64,000 nt of DNA from Corynebacterium fournieri (GTDB lineage Bacteria > Actinomycetota > Actinomycetes > Mycobacteriales > Mycobacteriaceae), in contig NZ_CP047210.1 in the NCBI RefSeq assembly GCF_030408775.1, positions 2,232,001 to 2,296,000 of the forward strand. Direction: 5' to 3'. A model generated the notes under the pieces. The model saw nothing but the letters and a program-made list of their open reading frames with translations. It was not told where the DNA came from and did no database searches. Below are positions 57,270 to 64,000 of this stretch, in pieces (within the stretch, counting starts at the first letter, position 1; every line of letters starts with the position of its first letter). A program made the position numbers and the translations under genes.

Positions 57270-57812
57270 ATGTCATTTATCGAGCTGAACGCTGGCCCGT
57301 GGCGCGGGGTCGCATTCCTCAGGGGGCTCGCGGGCCCGGAAGATACTCCCGTCGGTTGCAAATCACTCGCGTGGCGCCACGACGGCACCGCCCGCCTCGG
57401 CGGCGTGCTCGAGCGCGCGCATGCGCAGGTGCTTATCGACGCTGAAGCCGTGCCCGACAAGGTCCAACGCGCCCAGCCCGACGCCTTCGAGCTGCGCAGC
57501 GTAACCACCCAGCCGGCAGGCGAAGCCTTCGTCTTCATCGGCCACATGTTCAACCGCACCGGCGCGGTGGAAACGAAGCGGGCCTGCATGGCCGCCCAGC
57601 TCACCCTCGCCCCCGAAACCGAGCTGGCCATCATGGTTGAAGAGGAATTCGAGTACGCCGTCCTCGCCGCCGACGGGGACGTAGCCGTGAACAACACCGC
57701 GGTGCCGGCCAGCTCTGCAGGCCTGTTGGATGCCGGGCACCGCACGCTGGGGCTGAAAAACCGCGCCGACAGCATCGCGCACGTGCTCGTGCTCGGAGGC
57801 AAGCCGGCCTAG
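57270..57812 (+). CDS. Pirin/cupin-like protein
   Basis: A 180-residue protein. The C-terminal half (VEEEFEYAVLAADGDVAVNNTAVPASSAG and LKNRADSIAHVLVLGGKPA) resembles the second cupin half of pirin and YhaK proteins: an acidic motif, an AVL-x-GDV strand and a final VLLLGG. The N-terminal half lacks the metal-binding HxH pattern of pirin. The start is an ATG ten bases after the regulator stop. It could belong to the same transcript as chrSA. The assignment is weak. Confidence 0.5.
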   Translation: MSFIELNAGPWRGVAFLRGLAGPEDTPVGCKSLAWRHDGTARLGGVLERAHAQVLIDAEAVPDKVQRAQPDAFELRSVTTQPAGEAFVFIGHMFNRTGAVETKRACMAAQLTLAPETELAIMVEEEFEYAVLAADGDVAVNNTAVPASSAGLLDAGHRTLGLKNRADSIAHVLVLGGKPA

Positions 57813-57877
57813 GAGAGATTTGCCACACACTGGGCATTTACCCAGCGGAACCTGTTTGCACGCTGCATAATCGCAGC

Positions 57878-59302
57878 GTGCTTTACATATTCTTCGCTCT
57901 GCTCGCCATCGCGGCCGTGGGCTATTTCATTGCTAAGAAGGTCCACGCCGCCTCCTCCATCTTCGCCGTCGGTGTCCTGCTGCTCATGCTCGCCGCAGCC
58001 ACCGGGCGCATCGACCACTCCACCGCCGACATCGAGTCTTCCGGCAACGCGTTCTACGACGAGCTGCTGATCATCGAGTCCCTGTTCAAGTCCCGCTTCG
58101 CCGGCACCGGCATGGCCATCATGGTGCTGTTCGGCTTCGTCGGATACATGCGCCACATCGGCGCAGACGCGAAGACGGTGGTGGCGCTGTCCAACCCGCT
58201 GCGCCGCTTCCACGGCTCCTACTGGCTCGTGCCCATCGGCTTCTTGGTGGCCACGCTGCTGTCCTTCGTGGTGCCTTCCGCCAGTGCGTTGTCGCTGTTG
58301 CTCGTCGCAACGCTCATGCCCGCGCTCATCGCCGCCGGGCTCACGCCGCTGACCGTCGGCGCGATCGTGGCCACCGCCTCCACCATCGCCCCCTCGCCGC
58401 TGGAGGCCGGCCTGATCCAGGGCGCGGACCTGACCGGCATGTCGGTAACCGAGTTCACCCTCGGCAACGTGGCGAAGGCAACCATTCCTGCGCTGGTGGT
58501 GGTGGCGTTCGTGCACATGTGGTGGCAGCGCCGCTGCGACAAGAAAGACCTGGCCAAGGCCGGCGCCGGCGCGTCCGACGCGGAGCTGGAGGCGGCCAAG
58601 GACGACGAATCCCAGCGCCGCATCCGCGAAGCCGTGGAGCGCGCCGAGGGCCTGCCCGGCTTCTACGCCATCTTGCCGCTTTTGCCGCTGCTGCTGATCA
58701 TCGTCTCCGCCGCGCTGAACCGGCTCGGCGTGGTGTCCTTCGAGGCCGGCATCCTGCCGGTGACCGTGGTGTCGTTGATGGTGACCATGATCATCGAGGC
58801 CATCCGCCTGCGCGACATCAACTACGCCGCCGACTCGCTGCAGGAGTTTTTCAAGGGCCTCGGCGAGGGCGCGGCCGGCGTGGTCTCCCTCATCGTCGCC
58901 GCCGCCATCCTGGTGGAGGGCATCACCCAGATGGGCGTGATCGAGGGCCTGACCAGCCTGGCGCAGGCGTCCTCCGGCGCCGCCGTGCTGATGGTCCTGG
59001 TCTTCGTGCTGGCCACCGCGGCCATGGCGCTGCTCACCGGCTCCGGCGTGGCGCCCTACTTCGCGTTCTCCGAGATGGTGCCGGGCATCGCCGCGGATTC
59101 TGCCGTGTCCGCCCCGCAGATGCTCACCTCCATCTGGTCCGCCTCCAACACCATGCGCCAGGCTTCCCCGGTCAACGCCGCCGTGCTCATCGTCGCCGGC
59201 GCCCTGCAGGTCAACCCGATTGACGTGGTCCGCCGCACCGCGGTGCCACTGGCGGCCGGCATGGTCACCGCGGTGGTGTGCGCCTTCCTGTTTGTGGTTT
59301 AG
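57878..59302 (+). CDS. DcuC-type anaerobic C4-dicarboxylate carrier
   Basis: A 474-residue carrier with about twelve membrane segments from a GTG start. The long second loop (MWWQRRCDKKDLAKAGAG) is cytoplasmic. The blocks VATASTIAPSPLEAGLI and SASNTMRQASPVNAAVLI are typical of DcuC/YfcC-type transporters, which exchange succinate and fumarate. Direction and substrate are inferred. It is followed 17 bp later by a gene on the same strand. Confidence 0.85.
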   Translation: MLYIFFALLAIAAVGYFIAKKVHAASSIFAVGVLLLMLAAATGRIDHSTADIESSGNAFYDELLIIESLFKSRFAGTGMAIMVLFGFVGYMRHIGADAKTVVALSNPLRRFHGSYWLVPIGFLVATLLSFVVPSASALSLLLVATLMPALIAAGLTPLTVGAIVATASTIAPSPLEAGLIQGADLTGMSVTEFTLGNVAKATIPALVVVAFVHMWWQRRCDKKDLAKAGAGASDAELEAAKDDESQRRIREAVERAEGLPGFYAILPLLPLLLIIVSAALNRLGVVSFEAGILPVTVVSLMVTMIIEAIRLRDINYAADSLQEFFKGLGEGAAGVVSLIVAAAILVEGITQMGVIEGLTSLAQASSGAAVLMVLVFVLATAAMALLTGSGVAPYFAFSEMVPGIAADSAVSAPQMLTSIWSASNTMRQASPVNAAVLIVAGALQVNPIDVVRRTAVPLAAGMVTAVVCAFLFVV

Positions 59303-59319
59303 CCCGTAAGGTTGCCGCT

Positions 59320-60576
59320 ATGACCGTCTCAGTGCTCATGATCGTGGAGGGCACCTCGCCCGAAATTTCCCGGTGCGTCAACGTCGAGGAGACCATGACG
59401 CTGGGCGAGCTGTCCCAGATCATCGACGCCGCCTTGGGGTTCACCGGGGCGGCCACCCACCTCTACGTGGGGCAGGAGGGCACGCAGCGCAGCGTCTACG
59501 CCGAGGTTCCCGGCGCGGGCGAGCAGCTGGAAGACGAACTCACCGTCGCCGAGATGCGGCCGATGACCTACGTCTACGACCCGGCGGCCAATTGGAACAT
59601 CCACGTCGAGGTGCTCGGCCCGTCCAACATCGAGGGCCCCACGCCCATGCTTGTCGACGCCTCCGGCCCCGACGTCGTTGAAGCCTGCTCCGGCCCGGCG
59701 CTGATGACCACCTTCCGCGACCAAGCCCGCCTGCTCGCCGCCGGCATCGAGCCGGACCTGGAGACCATCACCTTGATGTTTAGCTACCTGCCGGTCATGC
59801 CGCCGGAGCGGATGCTGGACCGGATGACGCAGGCGGATCCGGTCTCCGTGTCCACCCGCATCGGCAACGTGGCCGAGGAGATGTTCTTCGACGAGGTCGC
59901 CGCAGCCGACGAGCAGGCCGACGGGCCCGGCCTGGCCCAGCACTTCGACGACTTTTTGCAGTCGCGCCCCGACCTGCTCCAGATCATCGACATGGACCCC
60001 CACCCGGAGCGCAACCCGGCCATGATCAACGCCGTGACCGAGTTCTTCGGCGGGTTCTTCGGCGAGGTGCTTGGCGACGGCGCGGAGCTGGACCTGCTGG
60101 GGGAGATGGCCCCCGGGCCGAGCGACATCTTCGCCGAGCTGATGCGCATTTTCACCCCCGGTGTCCCCTTCGCCCGCGCCGAGTTGCCCGCCGGCACCGC
60201 CAAGGAGGTCCGCGAGGTGGTGGCGCTGCCCTTTGCCGACACCGTGGCCGAGCTGCTTCTAGATGCCCGCCTGCTGAAGAAGCGCGACGGCGTGCTCACC
60301 CCCACCAAGGCGGGGCAGACCTTTCTGACCAGCGACAACCCCATTCCGAAGGTGGCGGACAACCTCCGCTGCGGCTTCGAGGCCCTGACAGGGGAGAAGG
60401 TGTGGCGCGCCATTGTGGGCTTTTTCGTCGGCGGCCAGCCCGCCGACCCCGAGATTGAGCACTGGACCGCCTGGCTCGAGGCGTTCGGCATCCTGCGCGC
60501 GTCAGGCGCCGGCCAAGTCGTCTGCACCGCGGAGGGCACCCAGCTGCTCGAGCTGCACCACGCCCACTACGCCTGA
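59320..60576 (+). CDS. Plasmid pRiA4b ORF-3-like protein
   Basis: A 418-residue cytoplasmic protein. The N-terminal domain follows the pattern of PRiA4_ORF3/IS1096 TnpR-like proteins: SRCVNVEETMTLGELSQIIDAALGF, then YVYDPAANWNIHVEVLG in place of the usual YDFGDNWEH. The C-terminal 300 residues are helical with no motif I know (FEALTGEKVWRAIVGFFV). The domain occurs in mobile elements and elsewhere; no transposase is next to it. The start is an ATG 18 bp after the DcuC gene. Confidence 0.7.
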   Translation: MTVSVLMIVEGTSPEISRCVNVEETMTLGELSQIIDAALGFTGAATHLYVGQEGTQRSVYAEVPGAGEQLEDELTVAEMRPMTYVYDPAANWNIHVEVLGPSNIEGPTPMLVDASGPDVVEACSGPALMTTFRDQARLLAAGIEPDLETITLMFSYLPVMPPERMLDRMTQADPVSVSTRIGNVAEEMFFDEVAAADEQADGPGLAQHFDDFLQSRPDLLQIIDMDPHPERNPAMINAVTEFFGGFFGEVLGDGAELDLLGEMAPGPSDIFAELMRIFTPGVPFARAELPAGTAKEVREVVALPFADTVAELLLDARLLKKRDGVLTPTKAGQTFLTSDNPIPKVADNLRCGFEALTGEKVWRAIVGFFVGGQPADPEIEHWTAWLEAFGILRASGAGQVVCTAEGTQLLELHHAHYA

Positions 60577-60884
60577 ACCACCAGGTACAGCGCCAACGCG
60601 CCGGTGCCCAGCATCATCGCCGTCAGCAAAAACACCGCCGCCGCGTTGGGGGCGCTGCGCTCGGCGGCCAGCGCGGCGGCCTGGAACCGGTACGCCCGCC
60701 GGTTCAACCCCACGATGACCAACCCGGATACGGCCAGCGCCACCGACGCGGCCACTATCAGCGCCGGGTAGGCACCCGCCCAGCGCAGCAGCGTCGCCGC
60801 GCACACCAGCAGCGCCAGTGCGGTTCGCGTCCAGCTCATGGCGGTGCGCTCCGCCTGCAGGCCGGGATCTGCAACCGTGATCAT
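60567..60884 (-). CDS. DUF202 membrane protein (second of pair)
   Basis: A 105-residue protein starting MITVADPGLQAERTAMSWTRTALALLV. ERTAMSWTRTAL is the DUF202 signature. Three hydrophobic segments follow. It overlaps the end of the convergent upstream gene by 10 bp and overlaps the first DUF202 gene by four. The pair is probably a heteromeric membrane protein of unknown function. Confidence 0.85.
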   Translation of the reverse strand: MITVADPGLQAERTAMSWTRTALALLVCAATLLRWAGAYPALIVAASVALAVSGLVIVGLNRRAYRFQAAALAAERSAPNAAAVFLLTAMMLGTGALALYLVVQA

Positions 60885-61246
60885 CGCAGCAGGCTCACCC
60901 CAACCACCAGCGCGGCGACGAACACCGCGGCGCACAGCACGGGAATGATGGCAGGGGCCGGTATCGGCTCGTCGTGACGCAGCGCCCGCTCGATGCGCAC
61001 CCACCGCACCGCCGCGCCGCCGGAAATCGCCATGGCGATGACGATGATCGCCGCCGCCGCGACCTTGCGTACACCCGGTTCGATGCCAGGCAGCTCAAAC
61101 GCCTCGAGCGCGATCCCGCCCGCCAAGAACGCCAGCGCAGTGCGAGTCCAGGCCAAAAAGGTGCGCTCGTTGGCGAGGGTGAAGCGCGGATCGGGCTCAC
61201 CGCCGGTGGGAAAGACCCGCCTGGTAAACCATCCGCGCTCGCTCAT
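60881..61246 (-). CDS. DUF202/YidH-family membrane protein
   Basis: A 121-residue protein with the DUF202 signature NERTFLAWTRTALAFLAGGIALEAF and three membrane segments. It precedes the shorter DUF202 gene with a four-base overlap and overlaps the VanZ-like gene by four bases, so the three minus-strand genes form one operon. YidH-type proteins have no established function. Confidence 0.88.
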   Translation of the reverse strand: MSERGWFTRRVFPTGGEPDPRFTLANERTFLAWTRTALAFLAGGIALEAFELPGIEPGVRKVAAAAIIVIAMAISGGAAVRWVRIERALRHDEPIPAPAIIPVLCAAVFVAALVVGVSLLR

Positions 61247-61758
61247 GCACCCAACCCTAGCGCCGCCCACACGGTGAGGATGACCGTGCCCGCCGCCACG
61301 ATCGACCACAGCACAGTGGTGCGATTGCTTGGCCGCGTGCTTGCGGCCACCACCGCCCCCAACAACGCACCGGCCGTGTTGCACAGCACGTCGTCGGTAT
61401 CACTGTAGCCCCAGGAAAACACGTACTGCGCCGCCTCGATGCCCAGACTGCACACCACGCCGACCAGCGTCGCGCGCAGCACCGACCTCCGGTAGGCGAC
61501 AAACCCCACCGGGGCGAACAGCGCAATGTTGCCGAACAGGTTCAGCCACGGGCCCCACCACACGCGCGCGTACTCGAAGGTCTGCAGCGGGTTGAGGCGG
61601 ATCTGGCTGAGCTGGTGCGCCTTCGCTTCCCACAGCCCCGGAATGGAAACAAACGCCTTGCCCACCGTAAACGCGAGCACGACAAGCAAGGTCACCATCG
61701 CCGCGGCGACCGTTGCGATCATCCGATTCGTCTTGCTCGCTGAATTCACCCGGCCCAC
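61243..61758 (-). CDS. VanZ-like membrane protein
   Basis: A 171-residue protein from a GTG start, with about four to five membrane segments. The block WLNLFGNIALFAPVGFVAYRR and SLGIEAAQYVFSWGYSDTDDVLCNTAGALLG is the VanZ-like domain. VanZ lowers teicoplanin susceptibility in enterococci; chromosomal VanZ-like proteins are widespread and mostly uncharacterised. It heads the operon with the two DUF202 genes and is divergent from the AcuI-like reductase gene. Confidence 0.88.
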   Translation of the reverse strand: MGRVNSASKTNRMIATVAAAMVTLLVVLAFTVGKAFVSIPGLWEAKAHQLSQIRLNPLQTFEYARVWWGPWLNLFGNIALFAPVGFVAYRRSVLRATLVGVVCSLGIEAAQYVFSWGYSDTDDVLCNTAGALLGAVVAASTRPSNRTTVLWSIVAAGTVILTVWAALGLGA

Positions 61759-61784
61759 CGTAGTGTGCGCCTATGCTGGCCACC

Positions 61785-62723
61785 ATGAACCGCAGCTTGA
61801 TTGTTACTGAGAACGGACCGGAGGTCGTCGAGAAGCAGGAGGCGCACACCGGCCAGGGCGACACGCTGATCACCCTGAGCCACTCGTCGGTCAACTACAA
61901 AGACGCCATGGCGCTGACGGGCAACCGCGGCATCCTGCGCGAGCTGCCGATGGTGCCGGGCATCGATGCCGTGGGCACGCTGGAAGACGGCACGCTCGTC
62001 ACCGTCAACGGCCGCGGCATCGGCGAACGCCGGCACGGCGGCTACACCTCGCACATGCGTATCGACGCTAAAGACATCACCCACGTCCCCTCCCGCTTCA
62101 CCGCCTTCGAGGCCGCCGCGATCGGCACCGCCGGCTACACCGCCGCGCTCTCGGTAGCGGGCCTCGAACTCGCCTCGCAGCTGCCTATCGACGGCCCCGT
62201 GCTGGTCACCGGCGCCACCGGCGGAGTCGGCTCCATCGCAGTGCAGCTGCTCGCCGCCCGCGGCTACGAAGTGTGGGCGCTGACCGGGCGCGTGGACGAA
62301 CACAGCGCCTGGCTGCGCGAACTCGGCGCCGCCGAGGTGCTCGACCGCGCCGAATTCTCCGAGCCCGGCAAACCCCTGCAAAAGGCGCGGCTGGCGGGTG
62401 TGGTGGACACCGTCGGCTCGACCGTGCTGGCCAACGCGCTGACCCAGCTCAAGTGGGGCGGGGTGGCCACCGCCTGCGGAATGGCCGCCGGCAACGACCT
62501 GCCCGCTAGCGTCCTGCCGTTCATCCTGCGCGGGGTGCAGCTGGTGGGCATCAACTCCGTGGATGCGCCGAACCACATCCGCGACGAGGCGTGGGCACTA
62601 CTCGACGAGTCTGTAGACACCAACGCCATCCGCACCGAGGAAGTCGGTTTGGATGGCGTGGTCGAGGTTGGGCGTCGGCTGCTGGAGGGGCGGGGCAGCG
62701 GACGCGCCGTGGTTAAGCTGTAG
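61785..62723 (+). CDS. acuI: NADPH-dependent acryloyl-CoA reductase, AcuI/YhdH family
   Basis: About 312 residues of the medium-chain dehydrogenase/quinone oxidoreductase superfamily. SSVNYKDAMALTGNRGI and PGIDAVGTLEDG are typical of YhdH/AcuI; TGATGGVGSIAVQLLAARGYEV binds NADPH. No zinc-binding residues are present, as expected. AcuI reduces acryloyl-CoA to propionyl-CoA. A TATGCT sequence seven bases before this ATG could be a -10 for a leaderless transcript; ATG 61773 is the alternative start. The end overlaps the convergent gene by 11 bp. Confidence 0.87.
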   Translation: MNRSLIVTENGPEVVEKQEAHTGQGDTLITLSHSSVNYKDAMALTGNRGILRELPMVPGIDAVGTLEDGTLVTVNGRGIGERRHGGYTSHMRIDAKDITHVPSRFTAFEAAAIGTAGYTAALSVAGLELASQLPIDGPVLVTGATGGVGSIAVQLLAARGYEVWALTGRVDEHSAWLRELGAAEVLDRAEFSEPGKPLQKARLAGVVDTVGSTVLANALTQLKWGGVATACGMAAGNDLPASVLPFILRGVQLVGINSVDAPNHIRDEAWALLDESVDTNAIRTEEVGLDGVVEVGRRLLEGRGSGRAVVKL

Positions 62724-63777
62724 CCACAGCTTCCTTCGGCACCGGGCCGCAGGAGACCTGGCGGTAGGCGTGCGCCACCGCCAAAAACGTCACGGGCAGG
62801 GAAACAATGAAGCCGAGGAAGAACAAAATCCCGCCGACGATGTTGAGCAGCACAAGCAGCGCACCGAGGCCCAGAATGGGCAAGTAGTTCGACGCGCCTG
62901 CCTTCAGACCCGCACTAAACGCATCGCCGAACGAACCATTGTTGTCCGCCGCGTACCAGGACTGGAACAAGAAGAACGGCCCGACCAGCACAGCCACCAC
63001 AAACGAGACGGTCAACGCACCCAAAATCGGGCGGATGAACTCCCACATCTCCGCAAGATCGGCGTCCGGGGCGTTCGGGTCAGGCACAGTGCTCGGATCC
63101 AGCGTGGAAAGCGCGCCGACCGCCAACACCATCATCAAGATGAACATCGCCACGCCGCCGACAAACCCGAGCAGCGCAGTCATGCCGATCGTCTTGCCGT
63201 ACGCCGGCGCCTTCGCGTCGCTATACGTCACGTGCTTGACCAAGGTCTGCTGCAGCGCAACACCGAGCAGCCACGGCACGAGCAGGAACACCGCAATCGT
63301 GGTCATCAGCGACACCGGCCCCGGGAAGAACTGCGTCAGCACGATCAGCACCGTGAAGGCGATGCCGACCGGGATCCAGAACTTCGCGTTCGCCATCATC
63401 GCCTTCACGGCCCAGCTCAGCGCCTCCATCACCTGGAGCTTGCCGGTGCCCTTCACGTGGTACCAGCCGTTGGAAGCCGGGTCGTTGATCGGGTGCGGGG
63501 AGAAACCGTCGCCCGGCTGGTTGTCCGTGAGCTGCTGGCCGTGGAAGCGCAGCGCTGAGGAACCAGCCATCCACCCCGCCGAATTCACCTCAAAAGCGGC
63601 GTAGCCCTGGTCAGGCTGGTGCTGAGCGCCGTAGTTGGTGGGGTTGTCGGGGTTGGTGCCTGGGTAGTTGCCTGGGTTTGTACCTGGGTGGTAGCTCCCG
63701 GAGCCGTTTTCCGGGTGGCTGCCTTCCGGATGCTCCGGATACGGCTCGAAGCCGCCGCCGTTGTAGGGAGTGGACAT
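62713..63777 (-). CDS. Membrane protein with Pro/Asn/Gly-rich N-terminus
   Basis: A 354-residue protein. The first 60 residues are disordered with short repeats of the type NPGNYPGTNP. About six membrane segments follow (FWIPVGIAFTVLIVLTQF, LMTTIAVFLLVPWLLG, LLGFVGGVAMFILMMVLAVG and others). The arrangement resembles integral membrane proteins of the DUF975 type. No catalytic motif is visible. It may act in the envelope; the role is unknown. The start is an ATG after CGAAGGATGGGT. Confidence 0.65.
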   Translation of the reverse strand: MSTPYNGGGFEPYPEHPEGSHPENGSGSYHPGTNPGNYPGTNPDNPTNYGAQHQPDQGYAAFEVNSAGWMAGSSALRFHGQQLTDNQPGDGFSPHPINDPASNGWYHVKGTGKLQVMEALSWAVKAMMANAKFWIPVGIAFTVLIVLTQFFPGPVSLMTTIAVFLLVPWLLGVALQQTLVKHVTYSDAKAPAYGKTIGMTALLGFVGGVAMFILMMVLAVGALSTLDPSTVPDPNAPDADLAEMWEFIRPILGALTVSFVVAVLVGPFFLFQSWYAADNNGSFGDAFSAGLKAGASNYLPILGLGALLVLLNIVGGILFFLGFIVSLPVTFLAVAHAYRQVSCGPVPKEAVATA

Positions 63778-63956
63778 GTACCCATCCTTCGAGGTTGTCG
63801 TTCGCTTTCACTCGAGATGGTAACAGTCACTCCAGCCACAGACCCGGGGGCGGTTTGGGGTCTGCGCGGGTGGCGTCCTGATAGATCCGTTTTGTGTCAA
63901 GTGGTGGGTCTGCGGACTTCCTGTGAACCATCGGTCGTCGGGATCGGAGTTCGAGG

Positions 63957-64000
63957 ATGAGTTATCCGCCGGAGGTACGGCAGCGTGCCGTTGAGCTTTC
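63957..64000 (+). mobile_element. Start of a probable IS3-family transposase (cut by window)
   Basis: The last 44 bases encode MSYPPEVRQRAVEL, the usual opening of an IS3-type OrfA (helix-turn-helix) transposase. Upstream, 63780-63956 contains no gene. It holds a small inverted repeat (CAGACCC at 63839 and GGGTCTG at 63858), and GGGTCTGCG recurs near 63907, which might belong to the element's left end. The right part is outside the window, so the element's type and completeness cannot be judged. Confidence 0.55.

Noticed and set aside
59320-60576. Active insertion sequence from the pRiA4b ORF-3-like domain
   Set aside because: No transposase, inverted repeats or target duplications beside it; base composition equals its neighbours.

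Overview
The window looks like a high-GC Corynebacterium chromosome. Evidence: an actinobacterial 16S-23S-5S operon without tRNAs in its spacers, a near-consensus DtxR box, a class E sortase, two LuxR-type two-component systems that resemble the heme-responsive HrrSA and ChrSA pairs, a divergent HrtBA heme exporter, and gene orders I remember from C. glutamicum (sod/msrA near hrrSA; rpsF-ssb-rplI near dnaB; a bifunctional PBP next to a DUF5318 gene and a MarR regulator). I do not assign a species.

Layout. 1-9.4 kb: glycerophosphodiesterase (partial), a membrane alpha/beta-hydrolase, msrA and sodA (oxidative repair and defence), an MFS exporter behind a DtxR-type iron box, a RecB/RNase H-like nuclease, a lysine-rich coiled-coil protein and a HrrSA-like pair. 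9.4-15.1 kb: lipoprotein, NUDIX-LOG fusion, class E sortase with a 50-residue membrane partner, TetR regulator, small stress proteins, universal stress protein and a pseudouridine synthase. 15.1-21.8 kb: an array of palindromic repeats followed by the rRNA operon (minus strand). 21.8-24 kb: a GntR-ABC-permease operon with a perfect 20-bp operator. 24-30 kb: NYN-domain protein, PspA, thioredoxin and a copper operon (Cys-less HMA protein, CopZ, CopA).

30-43 kb: dnaB behind a cluster of DnaA-box-like sites, RecQ-type helicase, two tandem small ATPases, a secreted trypsin-like protease, rplI-ssb-rpsF, a second locus of the 15-kb repeat family, a GT-C mannosyltransferase-like protein, and a class A penicillin-binding protein interrupted by a one-base frameshift. 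43-53.4 kb: DUF5318 and MarR proteins, universal stress protein, TrhO, an antitoxin-like excisionase protein without a toxin, DUF1846 protein, NAD(P)HX repair enzyme, flavin monooxygenase, secreted protein and a second MFS transporter. 53.4-57.3 kb: HrtBA exporter divergent from ChrSA. 57.3-64 kb: pirin-like protein, DcuC-type carrier, pRiA4b ORF-3-like protein, DUF202 pair, VanZ-like protein, AcuI/YhdH reductase, membrane protein and the start of an IS3-type transposase.

Together the window is mostly core chromosome with a strong theme of metal, heme, redox and envelope stress. The least explained parts are non-coding: a dispersed palindromic repeat family at 15.1-15.9 kb and 38.5-38.8 kb, several perfect palindromes, and the DnaA-box cluster upstream of dnaB. 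I saw no CRISPR array, prophage or tRNA gene. All family assignments come from reading the translations, without database searches.
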